Shown in pieces: positions 50,604-59,707 of a stretch of DNA of 64,000 bases. The notes below the pieces were generated by a model, which did no database searches, had not been told where the DNA came from, and saw only the letters and a list, made by a program, of their open reading frames with translations. The stretch comes from a virus. The DNA lies in IMG/VR virus record IMGVR_UViG_3300042292_000345, positions 1 to 64,000 of that record; one strand, 5' to 3'. The position numbers were made by a program, and so were the translations under genes. Each line of letters starts with the position of its first letter. The first letter of the stretch is position 1.

Positions 50604-51152
50604 ATGGCATTACCAGTACCTGAATTGAAAACAAAAGTTGTAATCCGTGACGTAGTATTGAAATACGCCCATCTAGGTCGTCCAAGCGGAAAGTTCACTC
50701 CTGAGAATCCTACATACGAGGTTAATATTACTACGTATGATATGGATGTAAAGAAATTGCTACAAGCAATGGGTGCAAAAGTAGAGACCGATGTTGAAGA
50801 AGAAAGCGGAAAAGCCTGCCATTCTACTACACTTCGGAGTAAATCTTTGAATGTAAAAACAGGTGAGAAGATGATACCACCAACAGTAGTAGGTATGAAT
50901 AAGCTTCCAATAGATCCTAATATTATTGGTAATGGTTCTATTGGTGATGTTGTTATTTCTTCTTACGCATACACTTTCAAAGAAAAGAAAGGTACTGCAG
51001 TAAATCTACATGCAGTTAGAGTTAAAGTTCTTCACAAGTATGAAAGAGCAGAGTCTAATAGCCTTGACTTATTTGAAGATGATGATTCAGAAACTGTAGT
51101 AATTGAATCTGAAGAAGCATCTGCAGATGATTTTGATGATATGCCTTACTAG
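50604..51152 (+). CDS. single-stranded DNA-binding protein, T7 gp2.5-like
   Basis: A 182-residue protein next to the replication genes. It opens MALPVPELKTKVVIRDVVLK and has an OB-fold-like beta pattern over residues 8-145. The C-terminus is a long acidic tail (about 30 residues rich in Asp/Glu, ending DDFDDMPY); the aromatic-ended acidic tail is a hallmark of phage SSBs that contact polymerase and helicase. It would coat exposed single strands during replication and recombination. In N4 the SSB is also a transcription cofactor. CGT is preferred for arginine, unlike most neighbours, as expected for an abundant protein. Confidence 0.78.
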   Translation: MALPVPELKTKVVIRDVVLKYAHLGRPSGKFTPENPTYEVNITTYDMDVKKLLQAMGAKVETDVEEESGKACHSTTLRSKSLNVKTGEKMIPPTVVGMNKLPIDPNIIGNGSIGDVVISSYAYTFKEKKGTAVNLHAVRVKVLHKYERAESNSLDLFEDDDSETVVIESEEASADDFDDMPY

Positions 51153-51160
51153 GAGCTGAT

Positions 51161-51460
51161 ATGGTTAATGAAGAGATCAAGAAAGAAGGTAGTCCATATA
51201 AGGGCAGTGAAGCATATCACTACCAGAGTTATATAGACGACTACCAGTGGATTGAAGCCATTGGAAGAATGCCTAATTTTAGAGAACTATCTAATGGTAA
51301 ATTCTTTGGAGTAGTCGAAGTATTGGCTAGAAAATATCTAGATAGATTAGGTAAGAAAGACGACCCTGTTCAGGAATTAGATAAAGCTATTTGGTATTTA
51401 AGATATCTTAGAGCTTGTATTAAAACTAACAGTGTTGCAGATCCTAAAAATATGGAGTAA
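51161..51460 (+). CDS. DUF3310-like protein (T7 gp1.7-related)
   Basis: A 99-residue protein with the DUF3310 pattern: a His-Tyr pair (EAYHYQSYIDDYQWIEAIGR), a helix leading to LARKYLDRLGKKDDPVQELD, and the KAIWYLRYL block. In T7, gp1.7 with this domain is a nucleoside monophosphate kinase acting on dTMP. A role in nucleotide supply would fit the adjacent SSB and DNA polymerase. It ends two bases before the next small gene. Confidence 0.72.
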   Translation: MVNEEIKKEGSPYKGSEAYHYQSYIDDYQWIEAIGRMPNFRELSNGKFFGVVEVLARKYLDRLGKKDDPVQELDKAIWYLRYLRACIKTNSVADPKNME

Positions 51461-51462
51461 GT

Positions 51463-51627
51463 ATGTTTTATAATAGAGACATCGACGTAGATAGAGAGAA
51501 CTGTGATTATCCTGAAAGTACTGATAATTGGGATGAAGATGATGGTGTTATTGTAGGTGCACATTCTTACAATAAAAACTGCTCTTGCTATCTATGTGAT
51601 CCACCAGGATTTATGCCAGGTGATTAA
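51463..51627 (+). CDS. small acidic cysteine-containing protein
   Basis: A 54-residue protein, MFYNRDIDVDRENCDYPEST..., with a CSCYLC element near residue 44 that could bind a metal with Cys14 or act in redox. The site ggagt lies in the end of the previous gene. It ends just before a terminator. No family recognised. Confidence 0.5.
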   Translation: MFYNRDIDVDRENCDYPESTDNWDEDDGVIVGAHSYNKNCSCYLCDPPGFMPGD

Positions 51628-51637
51628 GTAATTAGAG

Positions 51638-51664
51638 CGCCCTAGTGACAGTAGGGCGTTTTTA
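51638..51664 (+). terminator. rho-independent terminator before DNA polymerase
   Basis: CGCCCTA (51638-51644) pairs with TAGGGCG (51652-51658) around GTGACAG, followed by five T. The ribosome site of the DNA polymerase (TTGGAG) starts immediately after. Confidence 0.88.
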
Positions 51665-51677
51665 TTTGGAGATATTT

Positions 51678-53561
51678 ATGAAGTTGGTATACGACATAGA
51701 GACTGATGGTCTACTGCATGATTGTACTAGAATGTGGATTCTACGTGCAGAAGATGTAACAACAAAAGAGAAGTATAGGTTCCTTGAAGGTGACTTTGGC
51801 TGGAAAGAGCTATTCAATAACGCTGAAATGCTAATAGGTCATAATATAATTTCCTATGATAACATGGTATTAAAGAAATTATTTAATTATGATATTTCAC
51901 CTGATGTAAAAGTAGTAGATACTTTATTACTATCTATGATATTAGACTATATGAGATTTAAAGGTCTAGGTCATAGTTTAGAAAGATGGGGCGAAGCACT
52001 AGGCTACCCTAAGATAGACTACCATGATTGGTCGCAGTATTCTGAAGAGATGGATATCTATTGTGAACGAGACGTTTCATTAAATGTCAGAGTTCTAGCA
52101 AATCTTAACAGAGAATTTCAGCTAGCTCCTAACAGAGAGTTGCTTTCAAAATATATAAGATGCGAACATATTGCTGCTACTTTTGTAGCTAAAGCAAATC
52201 TGAAAGGTTGGCGTATTAATATGGAGAAGGCTATCACTCTGAGAGATAAGCTAGAAGCTGAAAAAGCAGCTATTGTAGAAGCTCTAGAAGCTGATCTAGG
52301 TATCCGCGCAGTTGCTACTGATCTTAAACTAGGAGATGTAAAAGTACATGAACCTAAATTTACTAAGTATGGTACATATGTAAAATATCAGGCTGATTGG
52401 TTTGGTATTCAACCTGAAGATGCTTATCAAGAAGATGAAAGTAAAGATATTCTTGGAGGCGCTTATTGTAGAGTAGAGTTCAGACCTCTAAAGCTGAATA
52501 GTGTAGCTGATGTAAAAGTTTATTTGTTCAGACTAGGTTGGGTACCTACTCAATTTAATGTGAAAATACTTGAAGATAATAGTAGAGTAAATACTACTCC
52601 TAAAATAACTGAGGATTCAATAGAGTTCTTAGGAGAAAAAGGAAGAATGTATCTAGATTATTTAACTATTAGTTCAAGACTGTCGATTGTAAAAACTTGG
52701 GTAGAGGAGGAGAAAAATGGAAGAGTGCATGGAGATTGTTTCACTATTGGTACTCCTAGCATGCGGGCTAGGCACAGTATCATTGTCAATGTTCCCGCTG
52801 TCAAGTCTAAGTATGGTGGTGAGATGCGCGATCTTTTCATTGCTGATGAAGGAAAGAAAATCATTGGAGCTGACTCTGCTGGTAATCAGGCTAGGGGTTT
52901 AGCGCACTTTATTAATGATGAAAGCTTTACTAAGCTTTTATTAGAAGAAGATATTCATCAATTCAATGCTAATGCACTTACAGAAGTGCTTAGAGATTCC
53001 CTTCAAATGGATCACGAGGTATCGAGAGATCGTGCTAAAAGAATTTTATATGCTTTTCTCTTTGGTGCTTCAGGTGCTAAACTCTGGAGTTATGTATTTG
53101 ATTATTTTGATCCTGATAAGGGAAATATTCTAAAAGATGGCTTTACAGCTAAAGTACCAGGATTTAAAGCACTTGTTGATAGTCTTAACAAAGAGTTTAA
53201 GAACAGTAAGGTAATCAAAGATGGCAAGCGTGATAAAAACGGCTATATACGTAGCCTTGCTGGTAATAAGTTATGGATTGGCGGTAGGCATAAGTTGCTT
53301 GTATATCTGCTACAGTCAGCTGAAAAAATCACTTGTTGCTCGGCTATAAAGTGGTTCAGTGAAAAGATGGAAGAAGAAGGAATTCCTTATGAACCTTTGA
53401 TATTCTATCATGATGAAATACAATTTCAAGTAGATGAAATATATGCTAAAAGATCTGCTGAAATTGCTGCAATGGCCTTTAAAGAAGGTCCAAAAGAGTT
53501 TGGAGTCACTATCATGGATGGTGAAGCCAAGATTGGTAATAGTTGGTATGAAACACATTAA
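51678..53561 (+). CDS. DNA polymerase, T7 gp5-like family A with 3'-5' exonuclease
   Basis: A 627-residue replicative polymerase. ATG 51678 with ggag was chosen; an upstream frame start lies inside the terminator. Proofreading domain: VYDIETDG (Asp6, Glu8), LIGHNIISYDN, then the YCERDV motif near 130. Polymerase domain: motif A IIGADSAGNQAR (Asp399), motif B RDRAKRILYAFLFGA (Arg450, Lys454, Tyr458), motif C FYHDEIQF (His578, Asp579). It is shorter than T7 gp5 (704). Two positions are unusual: the steric-gate Glu of motif A (T7 Glu480, E. coli Pol I Glu710) is Gln404 here, and T7 Tyr530 is Phe462. Tyr at 458 matches T7 Tyr526. Confidence 0.96.
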   Translation: MKLVYDIETDGLLHDCTRMWILRAEDVTTKEKYRFLEGDFGWKELFNNAEMLIGHNIISYDNMVLKKLFNYDISPDVKVVDTLLLSMILDYMRFKGLGHSLERWGEALGYPKIDYHDWSQYSEEMDIYCERDVSLNVRVLANLNREFQLAPNRELLSKYIRCEHIAATFVAKANLKGWRINMEKAITLRDKLEAEKAAIVEALEADLGIRAVATDLKLGDVKVHEPKFTKYGTYVKYQADWFGIQPEDAYQEDESKDILGGAYCRVEFRPLKLNSVADVKVYLFRLGWVPTQFNVKILEDNSRVNTTPKITEDSIEFLGEKGRMYLDYLTISSRLSIVKTWVEEEKNGRVHGDCFTIGTPSMRARHSIIVNVPAVKSKYGGEMRDLFIADEGKKIIGADSAGNQARGLAHFINDESFTKLLLEEDIHQFNANALTEVLRDSLQMDHEVSRDRAKRILYAFLFGASGAKLWSYVFDYFDPDKGNILKDGFTAKVPGFKALVDSLNKEFKNSKVIKDGKRDKNGYIRSLAGNKLWIGGRHKLLVYLLQSAEKITCCSAIKWFSEKMEEEGIPYEPLIFYHDEIQFQVDEIYAKRSAEIAAMAFKEGPKEFGVTIMDGEAKIGNSWYETH

Positions 53562-53569
53562 GGGGATTT

Positions 53570-53866
53570 ATGAACACACAAGAAGCATTACTAGTAATGG
53601 TTGCTGAGGAAGCAGCTGAAGTTGCACAAGCAGCATGTAAGTGCCTAAGATTTACTCCAAATCACGTTTATAGTGAGTATAAGAAAAGTAATATGGATAG
53701 GCTTTTAGAAGAACTAACAGATCTGACAGCAACTGTTGGATTACTTATGTCTAATATTAACAAAGAGGATATAGATATGGAGTTGATAAGTGAAAGTACT
53801 AGAATAGCAATGCAACGTAAAATTAAAAGCCTACAAGTATCTAAAATTGTAGGAGCAGTAAAATGA
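53570..53866 (+). CDS. MazG-like nucleotide pyrophosphohydrolase
   Basis: A 98-residue all-helical protein with the metal-binding EEAAEVAQAA (E-x-x-E-type) helix near residue 14 and EELTDLTATV near 48, as in MazG and dUTPase-like all-alpha NTP pyrophosphatases. It would hydrolyse (d)NTPs to NMPs, cleaning or adjusting nucleotide pools. It lies between DNA polymerase and exonuclease genes and overlaps the latter by four bases (ATGA). Confidence 0.72.
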   Translation: MNTQEALLVMVAEEAAEVAQAACKCLRFTPNHVYSEYKKSNMDRLLEELTDLTATVGLLMSNINKEDIDMELISESTRIAMQRKIKSLQVSKIVGAVK

Positions 53867-54654
53867 GTCTATATGCACTAGTAGATGGTGATGTAATTGT
53901 TCATTTAAGCTGTCCTAGTAGAAGAGCTTTCCATGATATTGATCCAGATCTTCCAGATGATGAAGTTGAGTACTCTTTGGAAGATGATGAAAAGTATTTA
54001 TCTGCTATCTTCTCAATCTACAAGAATAAGATAAATAATATTGTTCAGACTCTTTTTGTAGATAAAGTTCTAGTAGCTGTAAAATCTGAAAGTAATTTTA
54101 GATATAATGTCTCATCAGCCTATAAGAGCCACCGTATTAATAAACCAGGTGGTGAAATGGTTGCTGCATTACGTAGACGAGTACTGGAAGAAAATCTAGC
54201 AGTATGCCTTCCAGACTACGAGGCAGACGATCAACTTAGAATCTGGGCTGAAACACTTAGGGAAATGGGAGACGATTTCATAGTTGTAACTATTGATAAA
54301 GATCTCAAAATGATTGGAGGAAACTTCTATAATCCTAAGAGTTGTATCTCATTTGAAGTCCTACCTAGAGAAGCAGCTTTTAACTATTATCAGCAAATTC
54401 TAATGGGTGATGCTGTTGATAACATTAAGGGTATTCCTAAAATCGGTCCTAAAAAGTCTGAGAAAATACTAGATCATTGTAGAACTCATAAAGACTTTAA
54501 AGAGGCAGTAGACACTCAGTACATTATGGCATTTGGAGATAATTGGATGCAAGAACTAGAAGTAACAGGTAAGCTTATTCATTTAAGTAGATTTATTGGA
54601 GACCAATTCAACCTAGAGGAGTGGTTTGATGACCGTTCAACAGCCGTTATTTAA
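53863..54654 (+). CDS. 5'-3' exonuclease, T7 gp6-like (FEN family)
   Basis: A 263-residue flap-endonuclease-type enzyme. Acidic metal sites are seen in order: ALVDGDVIVH, LPDYEADDQLR, VTIDKDLKM and MGDAVDNIKGIPKIGPKKSE, the last being the helix-hairpin-helix region. The family removes RNA primers and degrades host DNA from 5' ends. Overlapping starts and stops link it to the MazG-like gene and to the GIY-YIG gene, so it is made with the replication set. Confidence 0.92.
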   Translation: MSLYALVDGDVIVHLSCPSRRAFHDIDPDLPDDEVEYSLEDDEKYLSAIFSIYKNKINNIVQTLFVDKVLVAVKSESNFRYNVSSAYKSHRINKPGGEMVAALRRRVLEENLAVCLPDYEADDQLRIWAETLREMGDDFIVVTIDKDLKMIGGNFYNPKSCISFEVLPREAAFNYYQQILMGDAVDNIKGIPKIGPKKSEKILDHCRTHKDFKEAVDTQYIMAFGDNWMQELEVTGKLIHLSRFIGDQFNLEEWFDDRSTAVI

Positions 54655-55081
54655 TGGTCACTGGAGTTTTGAAGAACCTATGGGCGGTGCTGGCTATGTT
54701 GGTTTTATTTATATTATCAAGATATGGCCAGAAGGTAAGTTATATCTAGGTAAGAAACATTACCAAGTATCTAGAGGTAAATCGAAAGGGGATGAATCTA
54801 ATTGGAGATTCTATTGTTCTAGTAGTGATGCTATGAAGAAAATCGTATCTATCTACGGAATGCAGGATTTAGAATTCATTTGCCTTGAGCAATACAAGAC
54901 TAAGTCAGGCCTAAGCTATGCTGAAACTAAGTCTTTAGTATTAGTAGACGCGCCTTTAACTGATATGTGGCTTAATAAGAGAATTGAAGAAGTCGCATGG
55001 AATGTAAAAGAGCCAATGTCTGATCGACACTACAACAAACTGATGGAGATGAATTTGTGGCGACAAAAGGCACATTCGTAA
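54629..55081 (+). CDS. GIY-YIG-type endonuclease
   Basis: A 150-residue protein. ATG 54629 with agagga was preferred to a TTG three bases earlier. GFIYIIKIWPEGKLYLGKKH matches the GIY-(x)-YIG core in the GxIY...GKxYxGKK form found in phage SegE-like and related nucleases. A C-terminal region WNVKEPMSDRHYNKLMEMNL follows. It takes the place in the cluster where T7 encodes its gp3 endonuclease, so it may resolve branched DNA or cut host DNA. A mobile homing role is also possible. It overlaps both neighbouring genes. Confidence 0.75.
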   Translation: MTVQQPLFNGHWSFEEPMGGAGYVGFIYIIKIWPEGKLYLGKKHYQVSRGKSKGDESNWRFYCSSSDAMKKIVSIYGMQDLEFICLEQYKTKSGLSYAETKSLVLVDAPLTDMWLNKRIEEVAWNVKEPMSDRHYNKLMEMNLWRQKAHS

Positions 55082-56709
55082 GACACACACACTGTGACAA
55101 ATGCGGTAGTAGTGATGCCAAAGCTTTATATAGTAATGGTAGCGCTTTCTGCTTTAAATGTGGTAAGTACTTTAAATCCGAGGAAGAAGAAGTGCAAGCA
55201 ACTAAGATAGTGGTAAATAAGAAAGATGATAGCGCAAGAATTGACGATATCCTGAAATTACCTTTTAAAGGGATGGCATCCAGAAAAATAACCAAGGAGA
55301 TATTTGAGTTCTTTGAAGTCAGGAGTGAAGTAAATGAAGACGGTAGTATTAAGAAGCATTTTTATCCTTACGGGGATGATGCCTTTAAAGTTAGAACGAT
55401 TGAAGATAAAAGATTTCAATGGATCAACAACTCTACCACCTTATTTGGAATGGATAAATTTCAGCAAGGTGGTAGAAGACTTATTATAACTGAAGGTGAG
55501 CTAGATGCTATGAGTGTAGCGCAAGCATGTTTACTTAAGTATGATAAGATCTTTCCTGTTATCTCTTTACAGAGTGCTACAGGTAAGAAGTCATTTGCTG
55601 CAAATCGTGATTGGATCATGAGCTTTGGAGAGATTATTCTTTTCTTTGATCAAGATGAAGCAGGTAAAGAAGCACTAGAATATGCAATTAAGGCTTTAGA
55701 TATTAGTAAGTTAAAGATTGTAGAAAGTCCTGAAAAGGATGCTAGTGATATGCTAGTCAAACATGGTGTTGAACCTTTATATAAATGTATCTGGGAGGCT
55801 CATAAATATGTGCCAGCTGGATTTATTAGTAAAGATGAGATCTGGAAAAGACTAGTAGAGTATAACGAAAAGCCGTCTATCAAGTATCCTCCATGTCTTG
55901 AAGGTATTAATACTAAGACTAAAGGCTATCGTGATGGTGAGATTGATTTGTTTATATCAGGTACTGGCAGTGGTAAGAGTACCTTAATTAGAGAAATCAT
56001 TTTATCAGCACTTGAGAATACAGATCGTATGGTAGGTGTCATGGCACTGGAAGAATCACCAGAAGAAACTGTTAGAAAACTAGTAGCCATGAAGCTATGT
56101 ACTAATCCTGTGTATCAACCATTAACACCTGATGAAATGCATGCACCATATCAGGAGCTGATGAAAGATGACAGATTGATGTTACTTGATCATCAAGGTG
56201 CTATTTCAGATATTGGTAGTATTGCTAGTAAATTAGAGTATATGGCTTTGATGGGTTGTAAAAGTATCTTTATTGACCATATAACTATGCTAGTGAGTGA
56301 AGGTACTGAAGAACTAACAGGTAATGAAGCTACTGATAAGATTATGAATATGCTGCTTAGGTTTAGTAAAAAGCATAATGTTCATGTTGGTGTTGTTTCA
56401 CATTTAAGAAAAGCACCAAATGGTTCTAAATCATTTGAAGAGGGTAAGATACCTTCTGTAGATGATATCAGAGGTTCTGGTAGTATTAAACAAGTTTCTC
56501 ATACAATTATTGCATTTGCTAGAAACCTAGTAGCAGATACAGCAGAGGAACAAAATGTAATTAAGATAAGTATACTTAAGTGCAGATTTACGGGTCTTAC
56601 AGGTGCTGTTAGAGGTTCTAGATATATACCAGATACTGGTAGGCTAGAAATGAATGACGAGTCATTGAATGAAATTAGTTCACTATTTGATTATAAGGAA
56701 GAAGGATGA
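55057..56709 (+). CDS. primase-helicase, T7 gp4-like
   Basis: A 550-residue bifunctional protein. The start is GTG at 55057 with tggagatg upstream; there is no ATG before the zinc finger. N-terminal Cys4-type zinc domain: HCDKCGSSD and FCFKCGKYF (residues ~12-40). TOPRIM primase: LIITEGELDAMS (Glu146) and FFDQDEAGKE (Asp198, Asp200). RecA-type helicase: Walker A SGTGSGKST (302-309), FIDHITMLV Walker B-like, VSHLRKAP and SVDDIRGSGSIKQ. It should unwind the fork 5'-3' and prime lagging strands. It overlaps the nrdB gene by four bases. Confidence 0.95.
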   Translation: MATKGTFVRHTHCDKCGSSDAKALYSNGSAFCFKCGKYFKSEEEEVQATKIVVNKKDDSARIDDILKLPFKGMASRKITKEIFEFFEVRSEVNEDGSIKKHFYPYGDDAFKVRTIEDKRFQWINNSTTLFGMDKFQQGGRRLIITEGELDAMSVAQACLLKYDKIFPVISLQSATGKKSFAANRDWIMSFGEIILFFDQDEAGKEALEYAIKALDISKLKIVESPEKDASDMLVKHGVEPLYKCIWEAHKYVPAGFISKDEIWKRLVEYNEKPSIKYPPCLEGINTKTKGYRDGEIDLFISGTGSGKSTLIREIILSALENTDRMVGVMALEESPEETVRKLVAMKLCTNPVYQPLTPDEMHAPYQELMKDDRLMLLDHQGAISDIGSIASKLEYMALMGCKSIFIDHITMLVSEGTEELTGNEATDKIMNMLLRFSKKHNVHVGVVSHLRKAPNGSKSFEEGKIPSVDDIRGSGSIKQVSHTIIAFARNLVADTAEEQNVIKISILKCRFTGLTGAVRGSRYIPDTGRLEMNDESLNEISSLFDYKEEG

Positions 56710-57737
56710 GTGTAAGTATATTATCACCTAATTATGTAGGTGCAAAACCAACAATGTTGATCCCTAAAGAAACGTACACGTACGATTATCCTCGGGCAAT
56801 TGAGTTTGCTAAAGAACAAGTTAAGATTCTTTGGCCACCTGATGAGATTGATGTAACAAAAGATATTCACGATATTAAGACAAGGCTTACAGAGGCTGAA
56901 TATCACGGAATGGTTACTGTGTTAAAGTTATTTACACTGTATGAACAAAAAGTCGGACAAGACTACTGGGCAGGTTATTTCTGTAAAGTATTCAAGAGAC
57001 CTGATTTAAGACGTATGGCTAATTGTTTTAGTTTCTTTGAAGATAATATTCATGCAGTATTCTACAATCGCATTAATGAACTACTAGGTCTTAATACAGA
57101 TGAATTTTATTCGTCTTATAAAGATATTGAAGTTCTTGCAGGGCGTATGAAGTTTATTGAGGAGCTTGTTGGAAAGAAACATGATATCAACGATATTTTA
57201 GTATCAGTTGGTACTATGAGTATGATTGAAGGTGCTATCTTGTTTGAGGGCTTCTCTTACATTAAACATTTCAATAGTACTGGTAAGAGTAAATTACTTA
57301 CATTAAACAGTGGTATTGACTTTTCTATTGATGATGAGAGTATTCATGCACTAGCAGGTGCTTGGTCTTTCAATCAGCTACTTCATGAAGCAGTAACAGT
57401 TGAGGTAGCAGAGTTAGATCTTGATTATGTACATGATACCTTAATTAAGAATGCTGAATGGCTATACGAGCATGAGTGTCTTATTAATGATAAGATTTAT
57501 GAGAAAGGGGAGCCTGATAATATCAGTAAAAAGGCTTCTAATATCTTCATTGGTCACAGATTGAACAGATGCTTAGAGAACATGAATCTTCCTACTATCT
57601 TTAGTGAAGAAGGTAATAGTATTGCTAAATGGTTCTATAGGGATCTTAAATCTAGTGTCCTACATGACACATTCATTACACAGGGCTCTGATTATTCAAG
57701 AGCATGGAACAGAGATAAATTTGGATGGAAAAAATAA
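56706..57737 (+). CDS. nrdB: class I ribonucleotide reductase, beta (radical) subunit
   Basis: A 343-residue R2 protein. Metal-ligand regions are visible: EQKVGQDYW, FSFFEDNIHAVFY, MSMIEGAILFEGF and DFSIDDESIHALAG (Glu-x-x-His). It would hold the diiron or related cofactor that starts dNTP synthesis together with the next gene. Starts at the ATGA overlap with the primase-helicase stop. Order beta-alpha is reversed from the common alpha-beta order. Confidence 0.93.
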   Translation: MSVSILSPNYVGAKPTMLIPKETYTYDYPRAIEFAKEQVKILWPPDEIDVTKDIHDIKTRLTEAEYHGMVTVLKLFTLYEQKVGQDYWAGYFCKVFKRPDLRRMANCFSFFEDNIHAVFYNRINELLGLNTDEFYSSYKDIEVLAGRMKFIEELVGKKHDINDILVSVGTMSMIEGAILFEGFSYIKHFNSTGKSKLLTLNSGIDFSIDDESIHALAGAWSFNQLLHEAVTVEVAELDLDYVHDTLIKNAEWLYEHECLINDKIYEKGEPDNISKKASNIFIGHRLNRCLENMNLPTIFSEEGNSIAKWFYRDLKSSVLHDTFITQGSDYSRAWNRDKFGWKK

Positions 57738-57738
57738 T

Positions 57739-59457
57739 ATGAGTACGATTTATGATAAATTAGATCTTGAAAGACATGCCCTTCAAAAAGAAGGTAAGTT
57801 ACCTTTATGGTTCAAAACAGCAGGCTGGCAGTTATTTAAAGAGAAAGTAGCAACAGAAGAGTACCCTGATTTTCTATCAGTAACTAAAAGAGTAGCAGAT
57901 GCTGCTGCTAAATTTACTGATGAACCTTCATTCTATAGTGAAAAGTTCTTTGAGATTATCTGGAATGGTTGGTTAGGTATGTCAACACCTGTAATGTGTA
58001 ATATGGGTGTTCCTAGTGGTAAGGCACAAGCAGTATCTTGCAGTGGTGGTACAGTTAAAGATTCAGTAGCAGCATTCTATGATTCATTGAAAGAGTGTGC
58101 TTTGCTATCTCAGCAAGCTTATGGTACTAGCTACTATTTAGGTGAGATTAGACCTAGAGGAGCAGCTATTAGTGGCGTAAAGGGCACGGCAAGTGGCCCA
58201 TTGAATGTATTTGAGGATATTATTAAAGTAGCTCAACATATTACGCAAGGGTATCAAAGACGTGGTGCAGTAGCCTCTTATATCGAGATAGATCATCCTG
58301 ATGCAAGAGAGATATTAACTTTCTGCAAGAACAACCCAGAGGATGCTAATTTGGGTTGGTGCATTAGTGATGCTTTTATTGATAAACTCAAAGCTGGTGA
58401 CAAAGAAGCAAATGAGATGTTAAAAGATGTTATTATGCTACGTATGTTTCCTGGTATCGGATATATGATGTTCCCTGATAAGATCAATCGTAAACCAGTA
58501 GCAGCTTATGAAAGAAGAGGAATTAAAGTAAGAGCATCTAATCTATGCACTGAAATTGCTCTTTTCTCTGGAACAGATCATACAACTGGAAAAGAGTATA
58601 CTTTTAGCTGTGTATTATCTTCTATGAATGCAGCAACCTTTGATGAATGGAAAGATACTAATGCAGTATTCTTTGCAACAGTATTCTTAGATTGTATCAA
58701 TCAAAGTCAAATTGAAGGTCTGAAAGGTAAGCCTACATTTGAAAAGATTGTAAACTTTGCTGAAGATACTAGAGCACTTGGCTTGGGTCTGATGGGTTTC
58801 CATACTTATCTTCAAGCTAATAACATGGAGTATGCTGAGCTACAGTCACAATTCAAACTAAGAGAAATTTTAGGTCATATGAATTCTGAAAGCTTAAGAG
58901 CATCTCAATGGATGGCTAAGAACTGGGGTGAGCCTGAATGGTGTAAAGGACTAGGTCTTAGAAATACGCATAGAATGTGTATTGCGCCTAACTTATCTTC
59001 TTCACTAATTCTTGGTGGTGTCTCTCAGGGTATTGGTCCGATCTATAAGAATGCTTACGTTCAGCTAACACCTGTAGGTAAAGTTGAGAGAGCTTCACCA
59101 GCGTTAATGAAGATCATGAAAGAACGTGGAATTGACTTCGAAAAGGCTTCTGAAAGAATTGTTAATAATGGAGGGTCAGTTCAATATGAGGACTATTTAA
59201 CTGATAAAGAAAAGCAAGTATTTCTAACAGCCTTTGAGATCAATCAATTTGATATTCTTAGAATGGCAAGTATTGCTCAAAGAGACTTAGATCAGATGCA
59301 AAGCATTAATCTATATTTTGCGGCTGAAGAAGATGAGGAATATATACGTGATGTTCATCAAGCTGCAATAGAAGATGAGTATATACATTCATTGTATTAT
59401 GTAAGAGGTACCAAAGGCGTTAGTACACATAAAGAATGTACTAGTTGTCACGGGTAG
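57739..59457 (+). CDS. nrdA: class I ribonucleotide reductase, alpha (catalytic) subunit
   Basis: A 572-residue R1 protein starting MSTIYDKLDLERHALQKEGK; a longer in-frame start lies inside nrdB and was rejected. Active-site segments are present: AVSCSGGTVKDS, ASNLCTEIALFSG (Cys and Glu), FSCVLSSMNAA and the C-terminal CTSCHG redox pair. It is about 200 residues shorter than E. coli NrdA (~760) and has no N-terminal ATP-cone, so the usual overall activity control by dATP is probably absent. A terminator follows directly. Confidence 0.94.
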   Translation: MSTIYDKLDLERHALQKEGKLPLWFKTAGWQLFKEKVATEEYPDFLSVTKRVADAAAKFTDEPSFYSEKFFEIIWNGWLGMSTPVMCNMGVPSGKAQAVSCSGGTVKDSVAAFYDSLKECALLSQQAYGTSYYLGEIRPRGAAISGVKGTASGPLNVFEDIIKVAQHITQGYQRRGAVASYIEIDHPDAREILTFCKNNPEDANLGWCISDAFIDKLKAGDKEANEMLKDVIMLRMFPGIGYMMFPDKINRKPVAAYERRGIKVRASNLCTEIALFSGTDHTTGKEYTFSCVLSSMNAATFDEWKDTNAVFFATVFLDCINQSQIEGLKGKPTFEKIVNFAEDTRALGLGLMGFHTYLQANNMEYAELQSQFKLREILGHMNSESLRASQWMAKNWGEPEWCKGLGLRNTHRMCIAPNLSSSLILGGVSQGIGPIYKNAYVQLTPVGKVERASPALMKIMKERGIDFEKASERIVNNGGSVQYEDYLTDKEKQVFLTAFEINQFDILRMASIAQRDLDQMQSINLYFAAEEDEEYIRDVHQAAIEDEYIHSLYYVRGTKGVSTHKECTSCHG

Positions 59458-59466
59458 TAAACATTG

Positions 59467-59490
59467 GGGGTGCTTTCGAGCGCCCCTTTT
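59467..59490 (+). terminator. rho-independent terminator after nrdA
   Basis: GGGGTGCT (59467-59474) pairs with AGCGCCCC (59479-59486), with one G-U pair, around a TTCG loop, followed by TTTT. The ribosome site (cggag) of the next gene follows four bases after the T-run. Confidence 0.88.
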
Positions 59491-59503
59491 ATTCGGAGAT
59501 TCT

Positions 59504-59707
59504 ATGAAACTTAAAAACAATCACACATATGTTACACGTAATGGCAAGATGAGAATTCAAGTAAAGAAAACTCATGACTTATTTGAAGAGTATTTTAAGG
59601 CTGATATGGAGGGTCTGCCAGGTCTTATATGGAGTGTTGAAGGTAAGTTTCTTAGTCCTTTTAGTGGCTATGAACATTTAGATTTAATCCAAGAATCAAG
59701 AAAATAA
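59504..59707 (+). CDS. small 'TRNG' domain protein, single copy
   Basis: A 67-residue protein, MKLKNNHTYVTRNGKMRIQV..., ending GYEHLDLIQESRK. It shares its pattern (x-x-x-Tyr-x-TRNG at the start, one Trp before a Gly-x-[Ile/Leu/Phe]-Ser, final -LDL-[Val/Ile]) with the proteins at 62456 and 62863. Similar one-domain proteins are common as unknowns in other phages. Function unknown. Confidence 0.65.
   Translation: MKLKNNHTYVTRNGKMRIQVKKTHDLFEEYFKADMEGLPGLIWSVEGKFLSPFSGYEHLDLIQESRK

Noticed and set aside
57320-57420. Loss of a metal ligand in NrdB (NQLLH in place of Glu-x-x-His)
   Set aside because: The true ligand pair is DDESIH some twenty residues earlier; the NQLLH segment is not the ligand site.
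57604-57738. Longer N-terminus for the NrdA gene
   Set aside because: The added 45 residues overlap nrdB in another frame and are unlike R1 N-termini; ATG 57739 directly follows the nrdB stop.
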